64,000 nucleotides of DNA. Origin: Plumapathes pennacea (lineage: Eukaryota > Cnidaria > Anthozoa > Antipatharia > Myriopathidae). Under the pieces are notes generated by a model. It saw only the letters and a program-made list of their open reading frames with translations. It did no database searches and was not told the origin of the DNA. The stretch is from positions 21,076,331-21,140,330 of the forward strand of contig OZ038465.1 of NCBI GenBank assembly GCA_964036295.1. Direction: 5' to 3'. Numbering within the stretch: the first letter of the stretch is position 1; every line of letters begins with the position of its first letter. Both the position numbers and the translations under genes were made by a program. Below are positions 1 through 11,428 of this stretch, piece after piece.

Positions 1-1985
1 GATTAAGTCTTTGGCTGTCTTGGTTGTCAGTCGATCCACTTTGAAGAAGCTAGAGTAGTAATCCACTGTTACGTCAATCTCCATCATGTCACACACAATC
101 TTTTCCCAGGGTCTTGTCTGGATTTCATGGCTGATTAGCGGCTCTTTGGGTTGGTCTCTAGGGTACAAGTTGCACACTTGGCACATGGATATGAATTCTG
201 TCAGTTCTTTGTTCATGCCTGGCCAGTAGATTCTCTCGCGTGCCCGTCTCAAACACCCTTGTATTCCTATGTGGCTTGCATGGATCTTGCTTTTGAGGGA
301 AGGTCTCATGCTCTGGGGAACTACCAGGCGCTCGCCTTTGAAGACCAGTCGGTTCTGTAGTGACATCTCATCTCTGAAGGGATAATAGTCTCTAAGATCT
401 TCTGGCACCTGATTCCTTGTGTCTGGCCATCCTTGTATGATGGTACTTTGCAGTCTTTTCATGCTCGGGTCTGCTTCGGTGGCTTGTTTGATTGCTTCCA
501 ACGTCTCTTCTGTTACTGCCAGATCATGTAGCATGTTGATGTGTTCCACCTCTTTCTCTGCCTCTCCGCGTGAGTCTTCCAGCAGCCAAACGTCCTCCCT
601 GTCTTCTATGTGTCTGGTAGTGTGGGGTAGGTAGGCTTGACTCAACGTATCTGCCAGGTACATGTGTACCCCTTTTTTGTACTGCACTTCTAAGTCGAAT
701 TTTTGCAGTCGCAGCATCATTCGTTGTAGACACTTTGGATCATTGAGGATGCTCTTCAGGATGCTTTGCAAAGGTTTGTGGTCTGACTCGACCCTAACCT
801 TGCATCTGTAGACATACTGCTCAAAATGTTCCACACCAAATACAATCACCAGCATCTCCTCTATTTGGGCGTATTGCTGTTTGGTTTCTGTGAGTGACCA
901 GGACGCATAGGCCACAGGTTGGCCTCCTTGGTGAAGGCAGGCACCCAGGCCTTTCTGTGATGCATCGCACTGCAACTCACCAGCCTGGTGGGGGTCAAAG
1001 TACTTTAGGACTGGGGATGTGGTAATTGCACTCTTGATGAGTTCAAGACACCAGCCCACAACTTCCTCCCTCCACTGGAACATGTTGTCCTCCTTGATGA
1101 GGTCTCTCAGGGGTGATGTAAGATCAGCCAGGTTTGGGGCAAACTTTTGTAGGTAGTTCACAGTGCCCAGCAACCGTCTGACACCCTGCTTATTAGCAGG
1201 AGCTGGCATTTGTTTGATGGCTTCCACCTTGGACGGATCTGGTTTGAGACCATCAGAGGACATCACATGGCCCTTGAAAGCAACCTCTGTAAGTCTGAAC
1301 TTTAGCTTGTCTTTGTTAAGCTTAATGTTCTCTCTGCATCTGTCCAGTACAGCCCTCATGTTTGTGTCATGGTCTGCGTTTCTCCCTCTCCAAAAACTAG
1401 TATGTCATCGAAAATGGCTTTGATTCCCTTCAGACCCTCAAGAGCACTGTCCAGTCGCCTCTAGAATTCCTCGGGGGCAGGAGATATACCGAATGGCATT
1501 TGCTTCCACCGGTAGTGCCCCCAGGGTGTTGCAAATGTCATTCGGTAGCTGCTTTCAGTGTCCAGAGGAATGTGCCAGAACCCGTTTTTGGCATCCCTGA
1601 TGCTGAATACCTTCGCCTTGGCCAGCTGAGGTAGGAGATCCTCCATGACTGGCAGCAGATAGCGATTCCGTTGTAGAGCCTTGTTGAGGGGCTTCAGGTC
1701 AATACAAAGCCTTATCTTTCCATTGCTCTTTCATACAACCACCATTGCAGAGATCCAGCTGGTTGGCACGTTCACAGTGGCCAACACATCCAGCTGGACC
1801 AGTCGGTCAATTTCTTCCTGGAGTGGCTTCTGGACTGTTAGTGGCACCTTGTGGACCGGTAGTTGGACAGGTGGGATAGTGCTGTCCACTCGCAGATAGA
1901 GTTCCTCCTCGAAGGTGCCTTCACCAGTGAAGACATCCTTGTATGCTGAAATTAGGTCGGCCTGTGTGGGCACTGTTGAGGGCTG
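1..1985 (-). pseudogene. pol: Ty3/Gypsy pol remnant: RT, RNase H, integrase N-terminus
   Basis: Conceptual translation gives the RT upstream region (DVFTGEGTF, 1731-1973), the RT palm with FDDILVFGEG near 1390-1410, RNase H with QCDASQKGLGA near 970 and SDHKPL near 780, then the integrase HHCC zinc region (HASHIGIQGC then CQVC) near 170-290, and the first catalytic Asp in the VDYYSSFF block near 50-75. The reading is interrupted by a TGA after VVV at about 1731, a TAG after PEEF at about 1461, and a frameshift just after the FDD motif near 1390. The active-site aspartates that can be seen are kept, so the decay is by stops and frameshifts. The second and third integrase catalytic residues lie outside the window. 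Confidence 0.88.
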
Positions 1986-1991
1986 AGGGTC

Positions 1992-3379
1992 CTAGGACAT
2001 TACATTTTCCTGGTTGACACTCCTTAACTTGAGTTTCTGGATAGTTTTTGCTCCCAGAAGAGGTTTGTAGCCTTCTCCAACAAAGATATATTCCAGGTGG
2101 TACTTCTCCTGATTCTTCGGGTTGACAGTAAGAGCTGTCAGCTTCCCTATGGCAGTTAGTTCCATTTTATTGAACATCACCAAGGTAGTGGCTGTCTTTT
2201 CATGACCTTTGTACAGTGGGTCATTGAAAGTTACTTTGTATATGTCAGCCAGGAGAATGTTTACGGTTGCCTCGCAGTCCAGTTGGAACTTTATCGGGAT
2301 GGCGTTTAGCAGCATGTGTGCAAAATTTCTTGTAGTGTACGGTTGGTGCTTAATTGCATGGACCGCCTCATATTCCTCTATGGTTAGAAGGTAGTTGTCG
2401 TCATCGCTTTCGCTGTCATGGTGGTCCTCAACAGCATGTACATTGCGCCAGCTTTCAAGGGCAGATGTATTTCTGCATTGGTCAGTGAAGTGGTTTTGTT
2501 GCCTGCATTTTGAGCATTGCTTTTCCCCATGCAGGACAGAGTTCCTTCTTAACTGCATGGGTCTTACCACAGAACTTACATCGCATCTTGGGTGGTTGGC
2601 TGTCTTTTACAGGATATTCTCTTGGTGGGCAAGACTCTTTGCCGGTTTTCTTTCTCACAACATGGCTGACATCCTCCTGCTGCGCCATCGCTTTTAGCTG
2701 TTTGGTTGTGCACTCGCTTGCTCGACAGATGTCGATGCACGTTTTCAACGTTAGATCACTCGTCTGAAGTAGTTTCTTGCGAAGACTTGTCCCCAACTCC
2801 AACAACAAGTCGGTCTCGAATGAGAGTGTCTGTGGGAGTTCCATAATGACAGGTCTTCGCCAGCATTCGTAAGGCGGCGACAAAGGCGTCGATTGACTCG
2901 CCTTCCTCTTGGAGTCGTTTGTTGAAGTTGTACCACTCGCATATTTCATTGGTCGCCCCTATGCAGTATGTTCCTAGCTTTTGTAGAACCACGTCAATAT
3001 CGGTTTTCTCGTTTTTGTTGGCAAAAACCAGACCATCGAAAATCTCCAGTGCATCTGGCCCAATACATGTCAACAAGGTTGCAGTTCGCAGCTCCTTTGA
3101 TTCGCCACGAAGTCGAGATGCAATCTCATAGTTGTCCCAAATGCGTCAAGACTTCCAGTTTGTTGCTAGGTCCCCTGTCGTGTCTAATTTGCCGGGGATT
3201 GGGATGTTCACTTGGAGAATTTGTGGCTGTAATGGCTGAATGAGCGGCTGAATTTGAGGTTGTGTATGTCTTCTGGCGGTGTTGGATCGTCCATGCTCCT
3301 TTCCTTGTGGATTCTTTTCCGGTTTTAAGGGAAAAACAATTGGCTGGGCAATTGCTCCAGATCCCACTGCTGACACCAT
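1992..3379 (-). pseudogene. gag: Ty3/Gypsy gag and protease remnant
   Basis: The gag core (TCIGPDALEIFDGL to IRDRLVVGV) lies at 2756-3076. A CCHC zinc knuckle (CSKCRQQNHFTDQC) lies at about 2475-2515, preceded by a second Cys/His cluster (CKFCGKTH). An in-frame TGA at about 3146 interrupts the N-terminal part after ATNWKS, and frameshifts near 2800 and 2515 break the rest. The protease active site reads LDCEAT where the family has LDTGAT: the catalytic Asp is kept but the flanking Thr and Gly are lost, so the enzyme is probably dead even apart from the frameshifts. The first in-frame ATG overlaps the LTR/PBS junction. Confidence 0.85.
3361..3378 (-). promoter_or_regulatory. Primer-binding site of the Gypsy element, tRNA-Leu type
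   Basis: On the minus strand the 18 bases directly after the LTR read TGGTGTCAGCAGTGGGAT. This matches the complement of the 3' end of animal tRNA-Leu(CAA), including CCA, with one mismatch. Position immediately next to the LTR end is as expected for minus-strand DNA priming. Confidence 0.8.
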
Positions 3380-3495
3380 GTAACGTTTTATACTTCTGCT
3401 ATATATCAACTTTATTGAGAACTCCCAATCGGCGTGGCCTGGTTCACTCAAGCATAAAGTCCCGTGACCGGAAGCGGTCATCAGATATTGTCACA
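3379..3495 (-). repeat. 5' LTR of the Gypsy element (117 bp)
   Basis: On the minus strand it starts TGTGACAATATC and ends AAAACGTTACA, giving TG...CA termini next to the primer-binding site. It contains an AATAAA signal (about 3411-3417 on the minus strand). The outer boundary is set by comparison with other copies of the flanking tandem repeat, which continue GAGTTCATGCTG without the LTR. Confidence 0.8.
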
Positions 3496-5560
3496 GAGTT
3501 CATGCTGAAAATTAACAGTAAAGGTGGATTGTCGAATACATTTCTTGGTCTGCGTCTGTTCACACATGCTTATGAGTCATACATGCTACATTTTTAAATT
3601 TAAACAAAGTGTACATCATAATATTTTAGAAATGGACCAGATGTTATAAATAAGAAGTAATGTGTATTTAGTAATTAATGTTGGTAGTAGAAATTAATAG
3701 TAATAGATAAAAAAATAACAGCAACAGCTACATGTTGGTAAGTTAAACAAAGTATACAATATTATATTTTGAGAAATGGGACAGAGGTTATGATTAAGAT
3801 GTTATCTGATTTTAGTAATAAGTTTTATTAGTAGAAAATAATTAATAATAGTTAGAAAAAATAATAAAACAGTTTTTCAGTTTTTTAAACATTGTTCTTA
3901 GTGTATAAAGGTGACAAGTCGAGGGCAGGAATAAGAGCTGGTCAGCTTGGGACTGAAATTTACTTGGACGACTTGCATTGTTGGACTGTGAGTCCCTGCT
4001 ACAACTGTTCTGTTCTTTATATGTCAAATTTCTTGTTAGTAGTGTTTGAGCGCAGACGATGCCGGGTGTAAGAGTGAAGAAGTTGTCTGACATAGTTGCA
4101 CTTTTGTTTTTCAATAGTTGCTATTCATCACTAGTACAGCTGGTACTTGGTGATAGCTGGGAGGAAGTAAGTCAAAGTCTGGTCTTCTATTTCAGCAGCT
4201 CATATTTTGCGTGATGTACAGTGAGCAATTGGGCGATAGTGAACAAGGTCTCTCAAAGAGTGTTCACTTGGTATTGGAGTGATTACCATTCATAAGCTAC
4301 TGTACTTTATGGAGTTCATGCTGAAAATTAGAGAAAGTCACCTTTTTTGTATAAAGGTGACAAGTCAAGGGCAGAATGAAAGCTTCTAGTCAGCTTGGGA
4401 CTGGGAAATTTACTTGGATGACTTGCATTGTTGGACTGTGAGTCCCTGCTACAACCGTTCTGTTCTTTATATGTCAAATTTCCTGTTAGTAGTGTTTGAG
4501 CGCAGTCTGTGCCGGGCATAGGAGTGAAGAAGTTGTCTGACATAGTTGCATTTTTGTTTTTTAATGGTTCCTATTCATCACTAGTACAGCTTGTACTTGG
4601 TGATACCTGGGGACATGTAAGTCAGAGTCTGGTCTTCTTCTATTACAGCAGCTCATATTTTGCTTAATGTACAGTGAGCATTTGGGTGATGGTAGTGAAC
4701 AAGGTCTCTCAAAGAGTGTTCATTTGGTTTTTGGAGTGATTATCATTCTTAAGCTACTGTACTTTATGGAGTCCATACTGAGAGTTAACAGTAAAGGTGG
4801 ATTGTCAAATAAGTTTCTTGGTCTGCATCTGTTCACATGTGCTGATGAGTCATACGTGCTACATTGTTTAACTTAAACGAAGTGTACATTATAATATTTT
4901 AGAAATGAACCAGATGGTATAAATAAGAAGTAATATGTATTTAGTAATTAATGTTATTAGTAGAATTTAATAGTAATAGATAAAAGATAAATAACAGGAA
5001 GAGTTACATGTTGGTAAGTTAAACAAAGTATACAATATTATATTTTTAGAAATGGGTCAGAGGCTATGATTAAGATGTTATATTGTTTTAGTAGTTAGTT
5101 TTATTAGTAGAAAATACTTAATAATAATTAGAAAAAATAAAAATAGTTCGGTTTTTTAAACATGTTCTTAGTGTATAAAGGTGGCAATCCGAGGACAGAA
5201 TGAAAGCTTCTGGCCAGCTTGGGACTGGGAAATTTACTTGGACGAATTGCATTGCTGGACTGCGAGTCCCTGCTACAAGCGTTGTGTTGTTTATATGTCA
5301 AATTTCCTCTTAGTAGTGTATGAGCGCAGTCGGTGTTGGGCCTAGGAGTTAAGAAGTTGCCTGACATAGTTGCACTTTTGTTTTTTAATGGTTCCTATCC
5401 ATCACTAGTACAGCTGGTATTTGGTGATAGCTGGGGACATGTAAGTCAGAGTCTGGTCCTCCATTTGAGCAGCTCATATTTTGCGTGATGTACAGTGAGC
5501 AATTGGGTGACAGTAGTGAACAAGGTCTCTCAAAGAGTGTTCACTTGGTTTTTTGAGTGA
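3496..5560. repeat. Tandem repeat array, monomers A, B and part of C (~816 bp)
   Basis: The block starting GAGTTCATGCTG recurs at 3496 (A), 4312 (B), 4769 (C) and 9080 (D). A is 816 bp. B (457 bp) lacks about 360 bp internally. C is about 820 bp once the Harbinger insertion is removed. Each monomer carries a near-palindrome around ATCACTAGTAC...GTACTTGGTGAT (for example near 4130, 4577 and 5401). Short open frames recur in parallel in the copies but show no recognisable protein, so I treat the array as non-coding. Confidence 0.85.
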
Positions 5561-5603
5561 TTAGAGAGCTTAAGCACCAGACGTCCATGAGGTCACGAAC
5601 GGC
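5561..5603 (+). repeat. Left terminal inverted repeat of Harbinger 1
   Basis: Begins TTAGAGAGCTTAAGCACCAG and ends in CACGAACGGC. It pairs with 9009-9051 over 43 bp with one mismatch (A versus C at the 27th base). The start pattern TAGNGANNTTAAG is shared with Harbinger 2 at 55764. Confidence 0.92.
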
Positions 5604-5838
5604 AGGCGGAAGCTTCTCGAACCAGTTTGTATCTACTGCGCATGTCATGACGTCTTTGCACTCAAGTCAAAGACGCCCGAACGCGAGGTTTGAGGTTGAA
5701 GGCAGAACGCGAGAAGTGAAAGGTGAGTTATCCGCTATATTTGTCCCAAAATGATCAAAGTTTAGAAGAAACATCTCCCTGCTTTTAATTTGTGTTTTTT
5801 ACCTAAAAAGCTTATTTATACAGGGTAAAATAAAGATC

Positions 5839-7309
5839 ATGGCAAACGCAAATGCGGATCATCCCGCCAATTCTGTGTAAGTATTCATTTATCTGATCGC
5901 TGTCACCGCCTGTCGGCCTATTTTTTTTTATCTCAGTTGCCACATACACTATCAAACCTCAATTTTGAAGGTTTGCATTTCTTGTGGATGATTGAACGAC
6001 GGGTGTTTACAACTTCTCTTATTTTCCTCTTAAGTTGTAGCATTGCACTTGTTTTGTGGTTTGCTGAGCGTACGGGCTTATCTGGCTCGTTCATATATTT
6101 TCTAATGTATCAGCTCGTTCGTATGCCTTGAATCACGGTCTGAATTTCGTTACTGCCTCGTGTGTTTTACCTTTGAACTTCACTGATATCGTGCAATGCT
6201 GTGTGCCACATGTGAAAGTAAACAGAAACCATGCGCAAGATCACGAATGCCCCAAACTAGCCTGAAATTATGTGACTTTCAGCTCTTGTTTGAACATGAA
6301 AAAATATTTCATGTTCGGATTTGATTTTCCTTGTGTGAGGCCAAAAATTAAATAGGTTAAGTCCTATTATAAATTTCAGTATTCTGCAGGCTAGACTGCA
6401 TGTTATTGATGTCTTTGTATTTTATTTAAATTACTTATTTTCTTTTTAATACATATTTAGTAAAAGGCATCGTTCTTGTTGTTTGTGAAAATATAGTACA
6501 TATGCAATCATAATAGGAACATTGTTTCTTAGATTTACTGGGGCTCAAGTATTTCACTGCACAGATGGACACAAATTAATTAGGTACAAGTTGTAAGTGA
6601 CCTTTGCATTGTGTTTTTCAGAAATAGGGCTCCAATGGAATGGTCACAAACACACGATGTGTTGCTCTGTCGGGAGATGCTGGTTGTAAATCCATTCCAG
6701 TCCAAGAAAAAAACAACACAGCGATCCAAGATGTGGGAAACCATTGCTCAACACCTTGAACAGTCTGACTCATCCAAATTCAAAGTAACTGCTCGCTCTG
6801 TTCGGGACAGATATTCCCTTCTTGCCAGAAAATATAGAAAGCGGATGCAAAGTGAGATAAAAGCCAGTGGAATTGTGCCCGAAGTCAGTGAGTTGGATGC
6901 CCTACTGGAAGAACTAATTGGGTTAGAGGATTTGTCTGAAGAGGAGAGGCAGAGTGAGGGTGAAGAAAAAAACAAGAAAACTGAACAGGACCGTGCCAAT
7001 GCCCTTGATGTGAGAAAAAAGGCGATGGAAAAGCTGTCCGAAACTAAAAGGCGAAAGACTCATGAAGAAGGAGAAGAACCGAAGAAAAAAAACAGAAGAT
7101 CTTCTGGAGACACTATATCATATCTGAGAGAGATGAATGAAGTGGATGTTGACCTCAGGAAGCAGGAGCTAGATTTGAAAAAGAAACTACATGAGGAAGA
7201 CAGCAAAAAACAAGAAGCAGCAGTAAAAAGGCAGGAAGATATGATAAAAATTATGGCCCAACAAAACCAGATGATGATGGATCTCATCGGCAGACTTATT
7301 CCAAAATAG
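5839..7309 (+). CDS. Harbinger 1 Myb/SANT-like DNA-binding protein (2 exons, 241 aa)
   Basis: Exon 1 is 5839-5876, from ATGGCAAACGC to a GTAAGT donor at 5877. Exon 2 is 6622-7309, after a TTTTTCAG acceptor. Joining them keeps the frame and gives 241 residues. Residues about 18-110 form the trihelix/SANT-like domain of Harbinger accessory proteins (EWSQTHDVLLCREML, then SVRDRYSLLARKYR). The rest is an acidic and Lys-rich stretch and a C-terminal coiled coil rich in K, E and Q. In this superfamily the protein helps carry the transposase into the nucleus and onto the transposon ends. A possible 5'UTR intron runs from a GTGAGT donor near 5723 to a TATACAG acceptor near 5821. The open frame also extends upstream to a GTG at 6611, but that lies in the acceptor tract, so I prefer the spliced start. 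Confidence 0.82.
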
Positions 7310-7612
7310 ACTTTAATTGGCTGGATGAAACGATGAACAATGATGTATTTGATCAGCAGACTTATTCAAAGATACAATGCAGTCTTTTATCACATCTAAA
7401 TTGTCATCGTATGTTCTACATCCAGGTGGTTTTTGGCCAACTTCCTTTTTTGATGTTATTCTACAGCATACATTGTGTTCATTTTCAAAAAGATGTTTAA
7501 TATTTTGATCACTGACATACAGTTTGAAACTTTTTGGTATTCTTTTCCAATACTGCAGTACAAAATGGCGTCATTTGTTACTAGTTCATATTAAAGTTTA
7601 AGTAAATTAAAC
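7310..7612. other. Non-coding spacer between convergent Harbinger 1 genes
   Basis: This AT-rich 303-bp stretch separates the stop codons of the two convergent genes and must hold both 3'UTRs. I see no open frame of note and no clear repeat. Confidence 0.6.
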
Positions 7613-8906
7613 TTAGGAAAAATATTCATTAACTGTTGGAGGTTCCAAATCAAAGAACGTTGAGGTCTGGTTTCCATACATGCAAGTTATAGCATTTTGA
7701 ATTAATGCACATACTACGTACATTTTTCCAACACTGCTGAGGCCTATTTTCAAATTGCTTTTAAAATCCAAAGATTTGAAAGACTTGATGATATCTCCAA
7801 AACTCCACTCAACAGAGACTCTTACACAACTCATAGACAGGTTAAAAGCCTCCATATCTGGGGTTAAGATTACATCCCTAAATGGTGCCTGCAGGTGCAC
7901 CCTCAGTGGATATGCAGGGTCCCCATACAGGCACATGACCTGGCCAGTTGGAGAAAAGGCAAAAGTTTCCAAGTCATTCAGCAGACCAGAATCTCTGAGC
8001 ATACCTGCATCGTGCCTTTTCCCTTCTGAAACAGAATTGGAAAATGTGTTATAATAAGACAGGAGATTTTCCTGCAGCCCAATAGTACATGTGGTAAACA
8101 GAAAGTGAAATTGAAACTACTATACTTTGCAAAAATGAAACCCCATGATAAGAAAAACAATTTTTAATAAGTAATTTGCACTTTACTAAATTTGCAGTGG
8201 AGATGGATTATATGAAAACGTAATATAAGTTAGTGTGCGTACCTATAGGTCCGTACAAGTTGGCAATTAGCCCATTCGGTGTGGTGACTGACTGGAACTT
8301 GAGGGAGTGGACTCTTTTGTGGCCATTGTAGACGGTTCTTTGGTGTTCGTTTGGCCTGCATATGGGGCGCACTGTGCCGTCAATAAACCCAAAGCAATTC
8401 TCGAGCGCAGCTCCTTTCCTCGTTATGGCATCGGCATACATTTGAAGGGCACCAGGATTCAGCAACTGGTTATTCCACTGAGTTATTCTGTGGCCATGGG
8501 CTTCGTATATGTAGTCAGCAACGTGATTGGTGACCATGCTGAGTACGGGAACTGGCCTGCCGAAGCGGTAGATCATGTCGCTGTACCGGCAAGGGAAACT
8601 CATTCTCTTCAAAAGCATACACAAGCCCTCGATACCTCCAGCAACCGTCCTTTGTGGGCATCTGAAGGTCTCTGGCAAGCCAAGAGCTTCGGCTAGGAGA
8701 GGAATATCACGCTTCTCTATTCTGAACTCCGATTTACACTCGGCTTCTTCCATTTCTTCCAAGTCAAAGCGATTGTAAACATCGTAGTTAAAGTCCGGAT
8801 TTTTGGACCTGTTTTCTTCCAAAAGCAACAAAAGCTGCCCGTCCGTTAATATACCTCTTCTATGGCTTATCAAAGCGAGATCTCTTGCTTCTTTAAACGA
8901 ATACAT
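7613..8906 (-). CDS. Harbinger 1 DDE transposase (2 exons, 358 aa)
   Basis: Exon 1 is 8906 down to 8243 and exon 2 is 8025 down to 7613. A 217-bp intron (8026-8242) has a GTACGC donor and a TTTCAG acceptor. The joined frame is 1077 nt with no internal stop. The fold is DDE_Tnp_4, which cuts and rejoins the transposon ends. The catalytic residues are visible: Asp in GFIDGTVR, Asp in LYGDPAYPL and Glu in RVSVEWSFGD. Length and sequence closely match the 360-aa transposase of Harbinger 2, which has no intron at this site. The gene ends head-to-head (3' to 3') with the Myb-like gene, about 300 bp away. Confidence 0.92.
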
Positions 8907-9008
8907 GTTTTATTCACGTGCCGTTTGTGTCAACAAATACGCGGCTGCTTAAACTTCGTTTCTGGCGCCAAGAACGCAGTCCTCGATCCAGGCCCACGCG
9001 ACTTCCCC

Positions 9009-9051
9009 GCCGTTCGTGACCTCAGGGACGTCTGGTGCTTAAGCTCTCTAA
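9009..9051 (-). repeat. Right terminal inverted repeat of Harbinger 1
   Basis: The reverse complement matches 5561-5603 except for one base. The tandem-repeat sequence resumes immediately to its right. Confidence 0.92.
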
Positions 9052-9419
9052 TACCAGTCATATGCTACTGTACTTTATGGAGTCCATGCTGAAAATTAAC
9101 GGTAAAGGTGGATTGTCAAGTACGTTTCTTGTTCTGTGTCTGTTCAGATGTGCTCATGAGTCATACTTGCTACATTGTTTAACTTAAAGAAAGTGTACAT
9201 TATAATATTTTATAAATGGACCAGATGTTATAAATAAGAAGTAATATGTATTTAGTAATTGTTATTAGTAGAAATTAATACTAATAGATAAAAGGATAAA
9301 TAACAGCAGCAGTTACATGTTGGTAAGTTAAACAAAGTGTACAATATTATACTTTGAGAAATGGGACAGAGGTTATGATTAAGATGTTATCTGATTTTAG
9401 TAATAAGTTTTATTAGTAG
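9052..9419. repeat. Tandem repeat array: end of monomer C and start of monomer D
   Basis: 28 bp finish monomer C, and monomer D begins at 9080 (GAGTCCATGCTG). D is interrupted after AGTAG (9415-9419) by the BEL element and resumes at 15534. The match to monomer A is continuous up to that point. Confidence 0.85.
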
Positions 9420-9587
9420 TGCTCTGGACTGTATTTACATTTTAAAAATCTTAACCAAACAAACTATCACTCGCTGAAAAACGTCTTGACCACGTTTTTT
9501 TTCTTAGTGACCTGGCCTTAATAGCCAGGCCTTGTCCATATAAGGAAACTAGGAGCAAAACAATCTTTTTTACTTCCGGCCGGAACA
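9420..9587 (-). repeat. 3' LTR of the BEL element
   Basis: Plus-strand sequence runs TGCTCTGGACTG to CGGCCGGAACA, with TG...CA termini. It contains an inverted repeat CCTGGC...GCCAGG near 9510-9530. It is about 96% identical to the other LTR by eye. Confidence 0.92.
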
Positions 9588-9599
9588 TCCTCCCCCCCC
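9588..9599 (-). promoter_or_regulatory. Polypurine tract of the BEL element
   Basis: On the minus strand GGGGGGGGAGGA lies directly against the 3' LTR, the place where plus-strand DNA synthesis is primed in LTR retrotransposons. Confidence 0.8.
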
Positions 9600-9709
9600 G
9601 TGTTCGCTCGGTCTAAGCCGATGAGCACTCTTCCAACAAGGCAAGTTTTATGGCCGGGCGCTTGGTCAGTCCAAACTTGGTCTGCATTTCAGCAGATCTC
9701 ACAATGTTG

Positions 9710-11428
9710 TCATGTCCGGAAAAAACTCGAACAATCTGTCCGAGAGGCCAGGAACCTCTTGGAGTTGAAAGGGTCTGTCACAAGAACTAGATCTGCGACC
9801 TTCAAATTGGATACATCCTTGCACCATTTTTTGCGTGCTATAAGTGATGGCAAGTATTCCCGCAACCAGCGACTCCAAATGTGAGTGGTGATGACCTGGG
9901 CTTGACGCCAACGTTTGCGGCTCGACACCTCCTTGTCTACGAAGATGTCGGGTGGCAAATTCGGATTTGCTCTGCCAAGGATGAAGTGGTTTGGAGTGAG
10001 CGCTTCCAAGTCCTCCATTTCAGAGCTGACTTCAGTTAGGGGACCACCATTGACAAGGGACTCAACTTCAGCTAAGGCGGTCGAGAGTACTTCGTCAGTC
10101 AAGACCTGATTCAGCAGCACAGCAGTTAATGCTTTCTTGCATGATTGTACAAGGCATTCCCATACTCCCCCCATGTGGGGAGCAGCAGGGGGATTGAATA
10201 CCTATTGTATTCCCTCCTGACTCAGCGTATTCGCGATCTTACTCTGATTCCAGTTCTGAAGGCATTCCCTCAGCTCGGTGTTAGCGCTCACAAAGTTGGT
10301 TTCATTGTCCGAATGTATCATGCTTGGTTTTCCTCGTCGGGAAATGAAGTGTCTCAGACAAATGATGAATGAGTCGGTTGATAGGTCAAAGGCAACTTCA
10401 AGATGAACAGCCCGGATGACAAGGCAAGTAAACAGACAACCATATCTCTTCTCTTGCGTTCTGAAGTGTTTAACCTTCAGGGGGCCGAAAAAGTCCACCC
10501 CAACCTTCGAGAATGGTGGTGCAATCTGGAGACGATCCCGAGGTAGCTCCGGCATCTTTGGAGATACTGGCTTTACTCGACGCCTCTTGCAGTACGCGCA
10601 ACGATGGATGAACTTGCACACTGTTGTTCGAAAGTGTAGTATCCAATATTCTTGTCTCAGCATGTTTCTAACATGCCTAGACTTCTCGTGCGTGTTCATG
10701 ATCATCAGACGAGTGAGTTCATGATCTGGTGCCAACACAACTGGGTAGCACGCACTGAACGGAACATCAGCTTTCTCAATTCGCCCACCAACGTGGATCA
10801 ATCCGTCCTCATCCAGGAAAGGGCTCAGGGTTACTAGCTGACTCTTCTTGTGAACTTGCTGCTTGCTTTGAAGGGCTTTAACTTCTTCAGGAATGGACTC
10901 TCCTTGAGCCAATCTGATCAGGATCTTACTGCGCTCCAATTCCCTCACCATTAGAGGACCGTTCAGCCTTTGAGACTTTGGGTGTCGACAGTTGTTGGAG
11001 AACCTGATAAGGTAGGCGGTGACATGAAGTAGCTTCAGCAGCGATAAGAACCTTGCTAATCCCACGGGTTCTGGGTTGGCTTCTTGTGCTGAGTTGATCC
11101 ATGCAACAGTCACCTCTTCTGCTGCATTGCTTTCAGGGCAGGAAGTTGCGCTGGGCTTGGAAATCCCCTTTGGCCATTGTTCTTCCGGCAGTAGGAGAAA
11201 GGCCGGCCCATTCAGCCATCGACTCTCTCCGATAATTGCGGCTGCCGGTAATCCTCTACTGCCATCATCTGCGGGGTTCAGCTTCCCAGGGCAGTGGTTC
11301 CACTGATGGAGTTCACTCACGTCCAGAATCTCCAACTCGGTTAGCAATAAAGGAGGGGTGACGCTTAGAGGATCCCTGAATCCACTGAAGTACCGTGCTA
11401 CTGTCTGTCCAAAAGTACACCTGCTCAA
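9710..11428 (-). pseudogene. pol: BEL integrase (HHCC, DDE core, C-terminal domain), one nonsense codon
   Basis: The HHCC zinc region (HEKSRHVRNML ... CAYCKR) lies near 10590-10680. The catalytic Asp in GVDFFGPL is near 10490 and the second Asp in HSDNETNF near 10300, where the family has HSDNGTNF. The catalytic Glu is in GGVWECL near 10165. A TAG stands where the family has Trp (GIQW) at about 10204, splitting the domain. The C-terminal part includes LTPNHFILGR and ends about 120 bp from the polypurine tract. The active-site residues are kept, but the nonsense codon and the upstream damage disable it. Confidence 0.88.

Larger units (their letters stand above)
1..3495 (-). mobile_element. Ty3/Gypsy LTR retrotransposon, left-truncated by the window, decayed
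   Basis: Reading leftward on the minus strand the order is LTR, primer-binding site, gag, protease, reverse transcriptase, RNase H and the start of integrase, which is the Ty3/Gypsy order. The integrase core runs off the left edge, so the 3' LTR lies outside. Several in-frame stops and frameshifts show the copy cannot make its proteins. It is inserted into the tandem repeat that starts at 3496; the bases GAGTT just outside the LTR (3496-3500) are a candidate target duplication that cannot be confirmed without the other end. Confidence 0.9.
5561..9051. mobile_element. PIF/Harbinger DNA transposon 1, structurally complete
   Basis: The element is bounded by 43-bp terminal inverted repeats with one mismatch and contains the two genes of the superfamily in convergent orientation: a Myb/SANT-like gene (5839-7309, plus) and a DDE transposase (7613-8906, minus). 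It interrupts tandem-repeat monomer C, whose sequence resumes at 9052. Both genes splice conceptually into open frames. The flanks are TTA on the left and TAA on the right, in keeping with the TWA target preference of the superfamily; the exact duplication (TA or TWA) is ambiguous. Confidence 0.92.

Noticed and set aside
3842..5367. Parallel minus-strand ORFs in the tandem repeat (3842, 4328, 5128)
   Set aside because: They recur only because the DNA repeats; starts and ends shift and no motif is seen.
3496..5560. CRISPR-like array
   Set aside because: The repeats are about 816 bp and contiguous, without short repeats and spacers.
6611..6634. GTG start for the Harbinger 1 Myb-like protein
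   Set aside because: The GTG lies in the polypyrimidine and acceptor tract of an intron; the spliced ATG at 5839 gives a better protein.
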